Source: Sporosarcina limicola
GTDB lineage: Bacteria; Bacillota; Bacilli; Bacillales_A; Planococcaceae
DNA length: 64,000 nt
Direction of reading: 5' to 3'
Assembly: GCF_014873855.1 (NCBI RefSeq)
Contig: NZ_JADBEL010000002.1
Location: 137,307-201,306, forward strand
In this document: one piece after another, positions 9,834 to 19,064 of the stretch
How positions within the stretch are numbered: position 1 is the first letter of the stretch
Layout: each line of letters begins with the position of its first letter
Translations under genes and position numbers: made by a program
Notes under the pieces: model-generated
The model's database searches: none
Seen by the model: the letters and a program-made list of their open reading frames with translations, nothing else
What the model was told of the DNA's origin: nothing

Positions 9834-10771
9834 CCTTTCTTCGAAGCTTCAATCACTACTTGCAATGTTTCTTCATCGTAGACAGAGAATACAGTCGCAT
9901 TTTTATCGATTTTTTTCATAAGCCCGCTAAGAACTTTACCAGGCCCACATTCGATGAAATGAGTGACGCCTAGCTCAAGTAATGTCCGAACGGAGTCTTC
10001 CCATAGAACAGGGGAATAGATCTGTTCGATAAGCAATCCTTTTATTTCATTGCTATCCTCGACAACAGATGCATTGACATTCGCGATAACTGGAATTTCC
10101 GCTTCTTCCATCTCCACAGATTCAAGAACTGCAGCAAGTTTCTCCGCCGCTGGTTTCATGAGTGACGAATGGAACGGACCACTCACATCAAGGGGAATTG
10201 CCCTTTTAGCTCCCGCTTCTTTCAATTGGACACAAGCTTTCTCGACACCTAATTTCGTTCCGGAAATGACAATTTGACCTGGACAATTCAAGTTCGCCAT
10301 TTGGACAGCAAAACCATCCGCAGTAATGATGTCCGTCACTTCTTTCAATTTCTCTACATCGAGGCCAAGTATTGCCGCCATCGCCCCTTCACCTGCCGGA
10401 ACTGCTTCATTCATGAATAATCCTCGCTGATGGACGATAGACACACCGTCTTCGAATGAAAGGACACCCGACACAACAAGCGCCGTATACTCACCTAAAC
10501 TGTGACCCGCCGCATAGTCAGGTGAAATGCCTCCTTCAATCAACCTGTCCGCAATCATGGACCCGACTGTCAGAAGCGCTGGCTGAGCGTTATAAGTCAA
10601 TGTCAACTCTTCCTGCGGCCCTTCAGTTATAAGTTTGCCAAGTTGGTAGCCCAGCACTCGATCAGCCTTATCAAAAAAGTATTTACTATCATCATGTATC
10701 TCAATTAGCTCTTTCCCCATACCCACCAATTGCGATCCTTGTCCTGGGAAAACAAACGCTACTTTTGTCAT
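9824..10771 (-). CDS. fabD: Malonyl-CoA:ACP transacylase
   Basis: Loads malonyl groups onto ACP. 315 residues. It starts with the family signature [11 protein letters not shown]. The active-site serine is in [11 protein letters not shown], and the catalytic histidine is in SGPFHSSLM. The C-terminal signature is [14 protein letters not shown]. Overlaps the plsX stop by four bases (ATGA), consistent with translational coupling. Confidence 0.97.
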   Translation of the reverse strand: MTKVAFVFPGQGSQLVGMGKELIEIHDDSKYFFDKADRVLGYQLGKLITEGPQEELTLTYNAQPALLTVGSMIADRLIEGGISPDYAAGHSLGEYTALVVSGVLSFEDGVSIVHQRGLFMNEAVPAGEGAMAAILGLDVEKLKEVTDIITADGFAVQMANLNCPGQIVISGTKLGVEKACVQLKEAGAKRAIPLDVSGPFHSSLMKPAAEKLAAVLESVEMEEAEIPVIANVNASVVEDSNEIKGLLIEQIYSPVLWEDSVRTLLELGVTHFIECGPGKVLSGLMKKIDKNATVFSVYDEETLQVVIEASKKGWS

Positions 10772-11760
10772 TTAGTCTCCACCTTTCCAATCGTTTCACG
10801 AATTGTTCCACATACATCGTATTGCACCATTGTTCTTGCCTGACGAAGTGCGTTCAAGATTGCGTTCGCATTTGAAGATCCGTGCGCTTTAATGACGGGT
10901 GAATTCAAACCGAACAGCCCGGCACCACCATATTCCGTGTAATCCATCTTTTTCTTCAATCCACGCAAATTATCCTTCACAAGCACAGCAGAAAGCTTCG
11001 ATTTCAATGAAGCACTGTACACTTCTTTCAACATGGAGAAGAAAGCAAGCGCTGTCCCTTCAATCGTCTTCAGTACCATATTACCTGTGAAACCATCTGC
11101 AATAACGACATCTGCTATGCCATTCAACAAATCACGTGATTCTACATTGCCGATGAAATTGACCGGCGCTTCTGACAGTACATCATAAGCTGCTTTCGCC
11201 AATTCATTCCCTTTTCCTTCTTCCATTCCAATATTCAATAAGCCGACACGCGGATTTTCGACACCTCTTACTTTTTCGGCATAAATGCTACCCATAACCG
11301 CAAATTGGCCAAGCTGAGACGGTTTTGAATCTACATTCGCCCCGACATCCAACATGACGAACCCCTTCCCGTCAACTGTTGGCAATGTCGGTGCAAGTGC
11401 AGGACGTTCAACCCCTTCCATTCTGCCGACGATAAATAGACCAGCTGAAACGAGAGCGCCTGTGTTCCCAGCTGATACACAAGCCGCCGCTTCACCATCT
11501 TTGACCGCTTGAGCCATCCTGACCATCGAAGCATCTTTTTTTCTCCGAACTGCTCGCACCGGCTCATCATCGGACTCTATTTTCTCTGTACAATGAATAA
11601 TTTTCAATCTTGCATGCTCTTTCAAATAAGGCGCCATCACCGCCTCATCTCCATAAATATGTATGTATATGTCATCGAATACAGCGAGACTTTCAAGTGC
11701 ACCCGCAATTATTTCCGCGGGTGCATGATCTCCACCCATTCCATCTACTGCTATTATCAA
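10768..11760 (-). CDS. plsX: Phosphate acyltransferase PlsX
   Basis: Converts acyl-ACP to acyl-phosphate, the donor for PlsY in phosphatidic acid synthesis. 330 residues, normal length. It starts [14 protein letters not shown] and contains [22 protein letters not shown] and [14 protein letters not shown]. Overlaps fapR by four bases and fabD by four bases, placing it firmly in the FapR-controlled operon. Confidence 0.97.
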   Translation of the reverse strand: MIIAVDGMGGDHAPAEIIAGALESLAVFDDIYIHIYGDEAVMAPYLKEHARLKIIHCTEKIESDDEPVRAVRRKKDASMVRMAQAVKDGEAAACVSAGNTGALVSAGLFIVGRMEGVERPALAPTLPTVDGKGFVMLDVGANVDSKPSQLGQFAVMGSIYAEKVRGVENPRVGLLNIGMEEGKGNELAKAAYDVLSEAPVNFIGNVESRDLLNGIADVVIADGFTGNMVLKTIEGTALAFFSMLKEVYSASLKSKLSAVLVKDNLRGLKKKMDYTEYGGAGLFGLNSPVIKAHGSSNANAILNALRQARTMVQYDVCGTIRETIGKVETK

Positions 11761-12341
11761 TTTGACTCCCCCTGCTGCGTATCCGTCATACGGTACATAT
11801 AAAACTCTCCTGTGAACACGGTTTCGTCGCCAACTTTTGAGACAACTTCGACTAATGTCCTCTTTTTTAATAGGCTATCTTCTTTCACATCGGCGCGTGC
11901 TACGACTCTGTCTCCTGCCCTGACTGGTTTCAAGAAGAGAATTGTAGATTTCACTGTCAAAGCCAAATCATCATCCATGACAGCGACAGCAAGAGAATTC
12001 GCCTGTGCGAAAAGATGATGCCCACGAGCGATACCGTTCCGTTGAAATACATGATCTTCCGTGACGTCAAATATAGACAAAGCCCTCTTATCAAGTTCGA
12101 TGTCAACAATATCTCCGATAATCTCGTCGGAATGAAGAGACTTCACTTCTTCCTTCATCGTCCGCGATGCGACAGATTTCAAGCGCTCCCTCAATTCGGG
12201 AATACCACATTCAAGTCTATCCAATCGAATCGTCTGTACACTCACAGTAAAATGGTCGGATACTTCCTCATCTGTTAGGAACGGATTTTTTTCAAGCAAC
12301 AATCCAAGCAGTCGTTGCCTTTCCTTTTTAGGCATTCTCAA
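11757..12341 (-). CDS. fapR: Transcription factor FapR, regulator of lipid synthesis
   Basis: Represses fatty acid and phospholipid genes and is released by malonyl-CoA. It has an N-terminal DeoR-like HTH ([23 protein letters not shown], in two helices) and a C-terminal hot-dog domain with the malonyl-CoA pocket region around [14 protein letters not shown] 12341 is preferred because the site AAGGTG is six bases upstream and the resulting MRMPKKERQ lines up with the start of B. subtilis FapR. The alternative ATG 12335 has longer spacing. A FapR operator covers its own promoter, so it is probably autoregulated. Confidence 0.94.
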   Translation of the reverse strand: MRMPKKERQRLLGLLLEKNPFLTDEEVSDHFTVSVQTIRLDRLECGIPELRERLKSVASRTMKEEVKSLHSDEIIGDIVDIELDKRALSIFDVTEDHVFQRNGIARGHHLFAQANSLAVAVMDDDLALTVKSTILFLKPVRAGDRVVARADVKEDSLLKKRTLVEVVSKVGDETVFTGEFYMYRMTDTQQGESN

Positions 12342-12358
12342 TCGTTTCACCTTCCGGA

Positions 12359-12375
12359 TTAGCACTTGGTACTAA
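12359..12375. promoter_or_regulatory. FapR operator in front of fapR
   Basis: The 17-base near-palindrome TTAGCACTTGGTACTAA matches the known FapR site pattern TTAGTACCNNNTACTAA at most positions. It lies immediately downstream of the -10 hexamer at 12380-12385, where bound FapR would block initiation. Family knowledge plus direct sequence match. Confidence 0.85.
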
Positions 12376-12379
12376 CACT

Positions 12380-12408
12380 AGTATATAAAGATAAAAAAAA
12401 GAATGCAA
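12380..12408 (-). promoter_or_regulatory. Sigma-A promoter of the fapR operon
   Basis: On the minus strand TTGCAT (12403-12408) and TATACT (12380-12385) are separated by 17 bases. The spacer is T-rich. The FapR operator follows directly. Confidence 0.75.
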
Positions 12409-12410
12409 GC

Positions 12411-12592
12411 ATAGAAATGCGAAAATGGCCGAAAATGAACGTAGCCTAAGCCCGCCGCGTCCTGCGGCAATGGCTACGTGACCTACTTCCTGTAGGCCCG
12501 CGACAGGCATAAGACGGAACGGCAAGGCGGCGTTCTTTGCCGCATGGTCGGTACGGCTTATGACCCAAGCATCTGGCCATTGGAGCTGGACA
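12411..12592. repeat. Dispersed foldback element between recG and fapR, with an internal insertion
   Basis: Same framework as the units at 8.7-9.1 kb: ATAGAAATGCGAAAATGGCC at one end, GCGACAGGCATAAGACGG and GGCTTATGACCCAAGCATC inside, TGGCCA at the other. About 65 extra bases sit inside the left arm and form their own hairpins: CGTAGCC with GGCTACG, CCGC with GCGG, and CCTAC with GTAGG. Confidence 0.8.
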
Positions 12593-12661
12593 GCATAGAA
12601 ATGCGGAGGACGCCGTCTAAATGTGGCAGACATAAGACGGATTGGCAAAGCGGTGCACTTT
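12593..12661. repeat. Truncated second foldback element ending at recG
   Basis: Begins GCATAGAAATGCGGAGGACG and contains GCAGACATAAGACGG and GGCAAAGCGGTGCACTTTA. It stops at the recG stop codon, so only the left half of the element is present. Confidence 0.75.
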
Positions 12662-12662
12662 A

Positions 12663-14717
12663 TCAATCGATCCTATCCCCACTTAACGCACCCGACTGTT
12701 CAAGCTGCACCCGAATAATCGCATACTCGGGATCTTCATAAAAACGGGTTGATTCTAGCAATATTTCTGCATCTTTCCTTGCTGTATCAAGCGCTCTATA
12801 ATCATGAACAAGATCTGCAACTTTGAACTCAGGCATTCCGCTTTGCTTCTTCCCAAAAAAATCTCCTGAACCCCTAAGTTCAAGATCCTTTTCCGCCAAC
12901 ACAAATCCGTCATTCGTTTCTGTCATTATCTGCATCCGTTCTTTTCCTTCTTCTGTCTTTGGGTCTGCTAGGAGGACACAATACGACTGCTCTGCTCCCC
13001 TTCCTACACGGCCCCTCAACTGATGAAGCTGCGCAAGACCAAAGCGTGTCGCATCATAAATGAGCATGAACGTCGCATTTGGCACATTAACACCAACTTC
13101 TACGACAGTTGTCGAAACAAGGACATTTATCTTACCCTCACTAAAATCCCGCATAATGGCCTCTTTATCATCTGCATGAAGTCGTCCATGCATTAGACCT
13201 ACCGTATAGTTACCACTGAAATAAGTGGAAAGCTGGCCGTGGACATCAACCGCATTTTGAACATCCAATTTGTCGGATTCCTCAATCAGCGGACAAATAA
13301 CATAAGCCTGGCGTCCCGCCGATAGTTCATTTTCCATTTTTTTCAGAACCGGTAGCAATGAATCCTCTTTCAACCAATGCGTCTCAATTACCTTTCTCCC
13401 AGCAGGCAACTCATCGAGTATAGATACATCCATCTCACCGAAAGCCGTAATCGCGAGTGTCCGCGGAATCGGAGTCGCTGTCATGAACAGAACGTCAGGA
13501 TTCAATCCTTTATCACGAAGGATACGTCTTTGTTCGACACCAAATCGATGCTGTTCATCCGTAATGACAAGACCTGGATTTTTGAAGATGACATCAGGCT
13601 GGATAAGGGCATGCGTTCCTATAAGCAAATCAATTTCACCTGATTCCAGTTGTTCCAGAAGATTTCTTCTCAATTTCACCTTTGTCGATCCAGCCAAGAA
13701 TGCAACTGTGACACCCTGTGACTCAAGCCACCCAGCAAGGGAAACAGCATGCTGTTCTGCAAGAATTTCTGTTGGGGCCATGAGCGCACCTTGAAAACCA
13801 GCCGTAATAACAGCATATAAAGCGATGGCTGCGACGACTGTTTTTCCAGATCCAACATCCCCTTGGAGCAGACGGTTCATCCGGATTGGACTCTTTAACT
13901 CTGTGCATAATTCGTTGACAACCCTTTTCTGTGCATTCGTTAATTCAAATGGCAGAGAAGCAATGAAGTTCTTCACTCTCACTAAGTCATAGTCGATGGC
14001 CGTACCTTTTTCTACTTCTTTTCGCGCTTTCTTCATTGCAAGCATTTTCAGTTGGAATAAAAGCAGTTCCTCATAAACGAAACGCCTTCTTGCCTGCTTA
14101 ACATCCTGAGGACTTGTCGGAAAATGAACCATTTCAAAAGCTTCCCCAATTCCAGGTAAACGGTACATTTCACGAATATCCGTTGGAAGTGTTTCTTCAT
14201 GCTTTCCAACGACGATATCCAATGCCGCCCGCATAAAACGTCGAAATGTTTTTTGATGCATGACACCTTTCAAACTATACACCGGCTCAAAATCAGCCTG
14301 TTCCGTTTTCGGTCCGTCTTTAAAATTGCTGACATTGATTACTTGCCTACCCCGATCCCATTTGCCAGTAACAGTAACAATCATTCCAGGTGCTAGACGA
14401 TCTTTCAAATAATGCTGATTAAAAAAGACCGCCTTTACAAGATGCCTTCCGGCTAGGAGACGGACTTGCAATCGCGACCTATTTTTCCCTAAAAAAAGAA
14501 CGGAAGGCTCACTTTCGACCCTTCCTTCAATCGTAACCCGTTCATTATGTGGCGTTTCTGTTAAATCTTTTAACCTGAAATCTTCATGACGATACGGAAA
14601 TGTCATGGTAAGATCTTGAATTGTGACGATTCCTAGTGCTACAAGTTGCTCACCGGCTGCTTTTCCAATCCCTTTTATTGTCGTAACGGAATCATGAATG
14701 GACGGAGTCACTATCAA
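12663..14717 (-). CDS. recG: ATP-dependent DNA helicase RecG
   Basis: Branch migration and replication fork remodelling. 684 residues, normal length. It has an N-terminal OB-fold wedge, then helicase motifs LLQGDVGSGKTVVAAIAL (Walker A), DEQHRFGVEQR, MTATPIPRTLA and QLHQLRGRVGRG. It starts at TTG 14717 just after AAGGA, within the end of sdaAA (26-base overlap). The 3' end abuts a truncated repeat element. Confidence 0.96.
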   Translation of the reverse strand: MIVTPSIHDSVTTIKGIGKAAGEQLVALGIVTIQDLTMTFPYRHEDFRLKDLTETPHNERVTIEGRVESEPSVLFLGKNRSRLQVRLLAGRHLVKAVFFNQHYLKDRLAPGMIVTVTGKWDRGRQVINVSNFKDGPKTEQADFEPVYSLKGVMHQKTFRRFMRAALDIVVGKHEETLPTDIREMYRLPGIGEAFEMVHFPTSPQDVKQARRRFVYEELLLFQLKMLAMKKARKEVEKGTAIDYDLVRVKNFIASLPFELTNAQKRVVNELCTELKSPIRMNRLLQGDVGSGKTVVAAIALYAVITAGFQGALMAPTEILAEQHAVSLAGWLESQGVTVAFLAGSTKVKLRRNLLEQLESGEIDLLIGTHALIQPDVIFKNPGLVITDEQHRFGVEQRRILRDKGLNPDVLFMTATPIPRTLAITAFGEMDVSILDELPAGRKVIETHWLKEDSLLPVLKKMENELSAGRQAYVICPLIEESDKLDVQNAVDVHGQLSTYFSGNYTVGLMHGRLHADDKEAIMRDFSEGKINVLVSTTVVEVGVNVPNATFMLIYDATRFGLAQLHQLRGRVGRGAEQSYCVLLADPKTEEGKERMQIMTETNDGFVLAEKDLELRGSGDFFGKKQSGMPEFKVADLVHDYRALDTARKDAEILLESTRFYEDPEYAIIRVQLEQSGALSGDRID

Positions 14718-15600
14718 CTTTATCCTTGCCGAAAATTTTCGCTTCTAGTGCTTTTCCAGTCGGTGTAGCAGCCAATCCACCTTTTGCAGTTTCCCGTAGA
14801 GCGGAAGGCATCGACTGCCCTATTTTATGCATCGCTTCAATTACTTCGTCTGTAGGAATACGGCTGACAACCCCTGCAAGCGCCATATCCGCACCTACAA
14901 GTGCTTTCGCCGCCCCCATTGCGTTGCGCTTCACACAAGGTACTTCAACGAGACCAGCAACCGGGTCACAGACAAGACCGAGCATATTTTTCATAACAAT
15001 AGAAAATGCTTCTGCACTTTGTTGTGGCGTTCCACCCGCCATTTCGACAATTGCTGCTGCCGCCATCGAACCGGCTGATCCTGTTTCCGCTTGACATCCA
15101 CCAGCAGCACCCGAAATCGATGCATTATTGGCAACGACGAAACCGAAAGCGCCTGAGGTAAATAAATAGTTGAGCATTTGCTCACGTGTCGGATTCAATT
15201 TATTTTTCACCGCGAATAATGTACCCGGCACAATTCCAGCAGCACCTGCTGTAGGTGTTGCACAAATCGTCCCCATCGCTGCATTCACTTCATTCGTCGC
15301 AACCGCTTTACTGATGGCATCTATGACTAGATCCCCACAAAGAGACTTTCCTGTCGCCATATATTTTTGAAGAAGTACTGCATCCCCACCCGTTAAGCCA
15401 GAGGTCGAATAAACCCCTTCAAGCCCTTTCTCAACAGCGTTTTCCATAACAGTTAAATTATTATCCATCTGTGCGATAATATCTTCCCTTGACCGTTTCG
15501 TCATGAGCATTTCCTGTTCAATCATAATTTCTGAAATAGGCTTGTTTTGCACTTCAGCAAGTGCCACTAACTCTTTAACTGACCTAAATAGAACTTCCAT
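14692..15600 (-). CDS. sdaAA: L-serine ammonia-lyase, alpha subunit
   Basis: Converts L-serine to pyruvate and ammonia with an oxygen-sensitive iron-sulfur cluster. 302 residues. Cysteine-containing family motifs are ATPTAGAAGIVPG, GGCQAETGSAGSMAAA and CDPVAGLVEVPCVKRN. It is translated after sdaAB with a 12-base gap, forming the two-subunit enzyme typical of Bacillales. Downstream it overlaps recG. Confidence 0.95.
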   Translation of the reverse strand: MEVLFRSVKELVALAEVQNKPISEIMIEQEMLMTKRSREDIIAQMDNNLTVMENAVEKGLEGVYSTSGLTGGDAVLLQKYMATGKSLCGDLVIDAISKAVATNEVNAAMGTICATPTAGAAGIVPGTLFAVKNKLNPTREQMLNYLFTSGAFGFVVANNASISGAAGGCQAETGSAGSMAAAAIVEMAGGTPQQSAEAFSIVMKNMLGLVCDPVAGLVEVPCVKRNAMGAAKALVGADMALAGVVSRIPTDEVIEAMHKIGQSMPSALRETAKGGLAATPTGKALEAKIFGKDKVDSDSVHS

Positions 15601-15612
15601 CTATTTCCCTCC

Positions 15613-16275
15613 TTAGTTTGCCAATGTAGAAACTTGTGTAACATGCGCTAATACTTCCAACTCATTGATAAGTGCATCATTGATAAATTGGTCAACTTCG
15701 ATTACCATAAGCGCCATTTCGCCCTTTTCTTTCCGACCACATTCCATATGCGCAATATTAACGCCCTGTGCTGCAAGTGCATTGGAAACGCTCGCAATTA
15801 CACCGGCACGATCCTCATGAACGATGAGAAGCGCAGGGAAATGCCCAGAGAGCCTAAGTGGGAATCCATTAAGCTCAGTGACTTCCATTGTCCCACCACC
15901 GATAGAAATTCCAGTTAGCTCCATAACACTCTTACTATCCCCAATAATTAACTTCGCTGTGTTCGGGTGCTCCGCCTCTTCCTCTTCAGGAATAAATTCA
16001 AACGTCAAACCAAGTCTTTCAGCATCTGCAAACGACGTTTTAATTCGTTCATCAAATGTATCATAATCTAGTAATCCACCAATAATTGCGATGTCCGTCC
16101 CATGACCTTTATACGTTTCAGCAAAGGAGCCGTAAAGATGGATCCTTGCCCATTCCGGTTGCCGTCCGAAAAGTGTCCGTGCGACACGGCCAATCCGTGC
16201 TGCACCGGCAGTATGTGAAGAGGAAGGTCCAATCATAACCGGGCCAATAATATCAAAAACTGATCTGAATTTCAT
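15613..16275 (-). CDS. sdaAB: L-serine ammonia-lyase, beta subunit
   Basis: The small subunit of the iron-sulfur serine dehydratase, 220 residues. The N-terminal domain contains GPVMIGPSSSHTAGAARIG and the substrate-loop region. The C-terminal ACT domain (from about residue 147) includes EDRAGVIASVSNALAAQGVN, a regulatory amino-acid-binding fold. First gene of the sdaAB-sdaAA-recG unit, downstream of the fakA terminator. Confidence 0.95.
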   Translation of the reverse strand: MKFRSVFDIIGPVMIGPSSSHTAGAARIGRVARTLFGRQPEWARIHLYGSFAETYKGHGTDIAIIGGLLDYDTFDERIKTSFADAERLGLTFEFIPEEEEAEHPNTAKLIIGDSKSVMELTGISIGGGTMEVTELNGFPLRLSGHFPALLIVHEDRAGVIASVSNALAAQGVNIAHMECGRKEKGEMALMVIEVDQFINDALINELEVLAHVTQVSTLAN

Positions 16276-16376
16276 TCATACTACCCCCTATTAAGTAAGC
16301 ATACGTTCCTATTCATTTTACATGAGAAGTTAACTAAAAACAAAATTATTATCTAATTACCACGTTTCACAAAAAT

Positions 16377-16404
16377 AGTGCACCTGTTAGTAAGGTGCAC
16401 CACT
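16377..16404 (-). terminator. Terminator after fakA
   Basis: Minus-strand hairpin GTGCACCT...AGGTGCAC with a 7-base loop followed by TATTTTTGTG. Confidence 0.75.
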
Positions 16405-16413
16405 AAAACACTG

Positions 16414-18081
16414 TTATTCCACTGAAATGATATAGGGATAAAGCGGCTGTTTACCATTATACAGTTCAACTTCTGCGTGACTGAAGGTATCTTCTACATA
16501 ACTTGCAATTGAAGAAGCATCTTCCTTCTTAACATCCTCACCATAGAGAATTGTCACAATTTCATCATCTTCATCAATAAGGGAAGTTAAAAGTGTTTTC
16601 ATAACTTCTTCAAGTGAAGGAGATGAAATGATTATTTTCCCACCAGAGATACCCATGAAATCATCTTTCGTTATTTCAACGCCGTCAATTGACGTATCTC
16701 GTACAGCATGTGTAACTTGTCCCGTTTTCACATGCGATGCTGCTTCCGCCATCGCTACGGCATTTACACTAACTTCCGCTTCCGGATTAAATGCAAGAAT
16801 CGCAGCAAGTCCTTCTGGCACAGTCTTCGTCGGAACGACAGCTGCTTCAATACCGAGAATTTCTGCTGCCTGTTCGGCAGCCATGATGATGTTTTTATTA
16901 TTCGGCAAAATGAGGACACGTTCTGCGCCGACCTCTTCAATTGCCTTGACGATGTCTTCGGTAGACGGGTTCATCGTTTGACCGCCTTCGATAACTGCAG
17001 AAGCACCTACACTTCTTAATAATTCAGCAATGCCTTTCCCCATTGCAACCGTGATGATTGCATAGGGATGCTTACTAGTATCTTTTTTCGGCATCGTTTG
17101 AACCGAATAATTTTTACCTACGATTTCACTATGTTGCTCCCGCATATTTTCAATCTTAATTTTAATAAGTGAACCGAACTTTTGGCCGTAATTAAGGGCG
17201 TCTCCCGGTTCTTCTGTATGAATATGTACTTTCGCAACTTCCTCATCGGAAATAACAAGCAATGAATCGCCAAATTCACTCAATGCTTTGCGGAAATCTG
17301 ATTCATCATATGGATTCGTTTGCATTTTTTCATTGTCGAACTTAACCATGAACTCTGTACAGTAGCCAAATTCGATATCTTCCGTATTCATAAAACCTTG
17401 AATACTGCGATGATGCTCTGCGTTGACTAAATCATCCATCGAATGGACCACAGTTCTCGCAGGAAGTTCCTCGCCTCTTAAACATGCTAAAAAGCCCTCG
17501 TACACATAAACGAGACCTTGTCCTCCACTATCGACGACTCCAACTTCCTTTAAAACCGGCAACAAGTCAGGTGTCCGTTCAAGTGAAGCTTTGGATTCTT
17601 CTAAGATTGCTTCCATTACCGCTATAAAATCATCGGTCAATGCCGCTTTTTCTACACCACTATTCGCAGCGTCCTTCGCAACAGTTAAAATGGTTCCTTC
17701 AACAGGTTTCATGACAGCTTTATACGCTGTTTCCACGCCGTATTTCAGTGCCGCCGCAAATTTCACACCGTCAACAGTAGATTCCTCTTCAATCGCTTTA
17801 CCAAACCCACGGAATAACTGTGAAAGGATAACGCCCGAATTGCCTCGTGCACCCATCAATAGCCCTTTAGATAGAGCTTGAGCAGTTTGACCAAGGTGAG
17901 TTACAGCTTTCTCATCTGCTTCTTTCGCTCCAGATGTCATTGACAAATTCATATTGGTTCCCGTATCACCATCAGGTACTGGAAAAACATTTAACGAATC
18001 GACATAGTCGGCATTTTGATAAAGATGGTGAGCACCCATTTTTATCATTTCTGCAAATTTCAAACCATCGATAGATTTCAT
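16414..18081 (-). CDS. fakA: Fatty acid kinase FakA (DAK2-domain protein YloV)
   Basis: The ATP-binding subunit that phosphorylates exogenous fatty acids held by FakB, feeding PlsY. 555 residues. The N-terminal DhaL-type domain has FPVPDGDTGTNMNLSM (Mg/ATP aspartates) and GARGNSGVILSQ. The middle region includes VDSGGQGLVYV. The C-terminal domain has LPNNKNIIMAAEQAAE. It follows yloU by 18 bases. Proximity to the FapR operon fits a lipid role. Older annotations call it a dihydroxyacetone kinase-like protein. Confidence 0.92.
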   Translation of the reverse strand: MKSIDGLKFAEMIKMGAHHLYQNADYVDSLNVFPVPDGDTGTNMNLSMTSGAKEADEKAVTHLGQTAQALSKGLLMGARGNSGVILSQLFRGFGKAIEEESTVDGVKFAAALKYGVETAYKAVMKPVEGTILTVAKDAANSGVEKAALTDDFIAVMEAILEESKASLERTPDLLPVLKEVGVVDSGGQGLVYVYEGFLACLRGEELPARTVVHSMDDLVNAEHHRSIQGFMNTEDIEFGYCTEFMVKFDNEKMQTNPYDESDFRKALSEFGDSLLVISDEEVAKVHIHTEEPGDALNYGQKFGSLIKIKIENMREQHSEIVGKNYSVQTMPKKDTSKHPYAIITVAMGKGIAELLRSVGASAVIEGGQTMNPSTEDIVKAIEEVGAERVLILPNNKNIIMAAEQAAEILGIEAAVVPTKTVPEGLAAILAFNPEAEVSVNAVAMAEAASHVKTGQVTHAVRDTSIDGVEITKDDFMGISGGKIIISSPSLEEVMKTLLTSLIDEDDEIVTILYGEDVKKEDASSIASYVEDTFSHAEVELYNGKQPLYPYIISVE

Positions 18082-18099
18082 TGAAATTACTTCCTCCCT

Positions 18100-18462
18100 C
18101 TACAGGTTCGTCACTCTGACTCCCTGGACAAAAATATTAATAGATTTCACAGTCATGCCGACTGTCTTTTTCAATGTATACTTCACTTTTGATTGTACTT
18201 GATAGGCAACTTCAGAAACTTTAGTACCATAACCTACAATGACATACATATCGATATGTGTCTCTTCACCAACATTGCGTACAATAACCCCTCGTGCAAA
18301 ATTTTCTTTCCGGAGAATTTCAGTTAGTCCATCTCGGATTTGGTGCCTTGAAGCCATACCAACAATCCCATAACATTCGATAGCAGCTTCCCCTACCACT
18401 TGAGCGATGACGTCATTCGTTATATCAATCTTGCCGAATTGATTTTTCACTTCGATTGACAT
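18100..18462 (-). CDS. yloU: Asp23/Gls24 family envelope stress protein (YloU)
   Basis: 120 residues, a DUF322/Asp23 domain throughout. The start is VKNQFGKIDITNDVIAQV, followed by the conserved core ECYGIVGMASR and the VIVGYGTKVSEVAYQVQ segment. The precise function in Bacillus is unknown; family members are membrane-associated and stress-linked in staphylococci. It sits in the conserved pair with fakA and is divergent from rpmB. Confidence 0.92.
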   Translation of the reverse strand: MSIEVKNQFGKIDITNDVIAQVVGEAAIECYGIVGMASRHQIRDGLTEILRKENFARGVIVRNVGEETHIDMYVIVGYGTKVSEVAYQVQSKVKYTLKKTVGMTVKSINIFVQGVRVTNL

Positions 18463-18591
18463 GGTTGAGTCCTCCTTACATCCTTTTTCACTTCTTCCAT
18501 TGTACTATATACCACATAATAATAAAAGAAAGCATTTCTACAGGCTAATAGTGTGTAAAGGGTTTCTCCTTGAAAGATGTCATAAAAAAGG

Positions 18592-18620
18592 TTGCAACAC
18601 TGGATTTCATATGATACATT
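18592..18620 (+). promoter_or_regulatory. Sigma-A promoter of rpmB
   Basis: TTGCAA (18592-18597), 17-base spacer, TACATT (18615-18620), the latter preceded by TGA as in extended -10 elements. About 58 bases upstream of the rpmB start. Confidence 0.7.
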
Positions 18621-18678
18621 ATTAGGGTATGCGAATAAAAGTGAATCGCTTAATTATCATTCGCAAGGAGGTACTACA

Positions 18679-18867
18679 ATGGCTAAAGTATGTGTTATTA
18701 CTGGACGCAAAGCCCGCGCTGGAAACTCTCGTTCTCACGCGATGAATGCTAACAGACGTACATGGGGTGCGAACCTTCAAAAAGTCCGTATTCTCGTTGA
18801 CGGTAAACCTAAACGAGTATGGGTCTCTGCAAGAGCCCTTAAATCTGGTAAAGTTCAACGCGTGTAA
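18679..18867 (+). CDS. rpmB: 50S ribosomal protein L28
   Basis: A large-subunit protein of 62 residues. It starts [20 protein letters not shown] and contains [15 protein letters not shown]. There is no zinc-binding CXXC pair, so this is the Zn-independent form. ATG 18679 follows AAGGAGG by eight bases; the frame is open further upstream but without support. It is the only core gene of this part of the window on the plus strand, and it converges with spoVM at a shared terminator. Confidence 0.97.
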   Translation: MAKVCVITGRKARAGNSRSHAMNANRRTWGANLQKVRILVDGKPKRVWVSARALKSGKVQRV

Positions 18868-18880
18868 AGTGAACAGAAAT

Positions 18881-18917
18881 AAAACGTCAAGCTGAATTGA
18901 TTCAGCTTGACGTTTTT
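18881..18917. terminator. Bidirectional terminator between rpmB and spoVM
   Basis: AAAACGTCAAGCTGAA pairs with TTCAGCTTGACGTTTT across a TTGA loop. T runs on both sides let it serve both strands. The minus-strand gene spoVM ends inside this hairpin. Confidence 0.9.
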
Positions 18918-19051
18918 TCTTTAGTCTTTTTTTTAGCTTTACCTCTTTTACTCGCAGTTGCTTTCGTTTGTTCTTCTTTATGGAAAACAACCATGTACTT
19001 CCTAACAATTCCGCTCACAATCTTAGGTAACGTAAACGTGTAAACCCGCAA
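18902..19051 (-). CDS. spoVM: Stage V sporulation protein SpoVM, extended form
   Basis: SpoVM is the small amphipathic peptide that recognizes the convex forespore membrane and anchors SpoIVA at the start of coat assembly. This 49-residue frame starts at TTG 19051, nine bases after AAAGGAG. Its first part, MRVYTFTLPKIVSGIVRK, follows the B. subtilis peptide closely and keeps the conserved proline at position 9. The B. subtilis protein is only 26 residues. Here a lysine-rich tail of about 23 residues follows and ends TKEKTSS inside the terminator hairpin. It lies between thiN and rpmB, the expected place, 13 bases after thiN. Too short for usual gene finders. Confidence 0.85.
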   Translation of the reverse strand: MRVYTFTLPKIVSGIVRKYMVVFHKEEQTKATASKRGKAKKKTKEKTSS

Positions 19052-19064
19052 TTCCCCACTCCTT

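Noticed and set aside
14726..15094. Plus-strand open frame opposite sdaAA
   Set aside because: Antisense shadow of a gene with clear motifs; no start signal.
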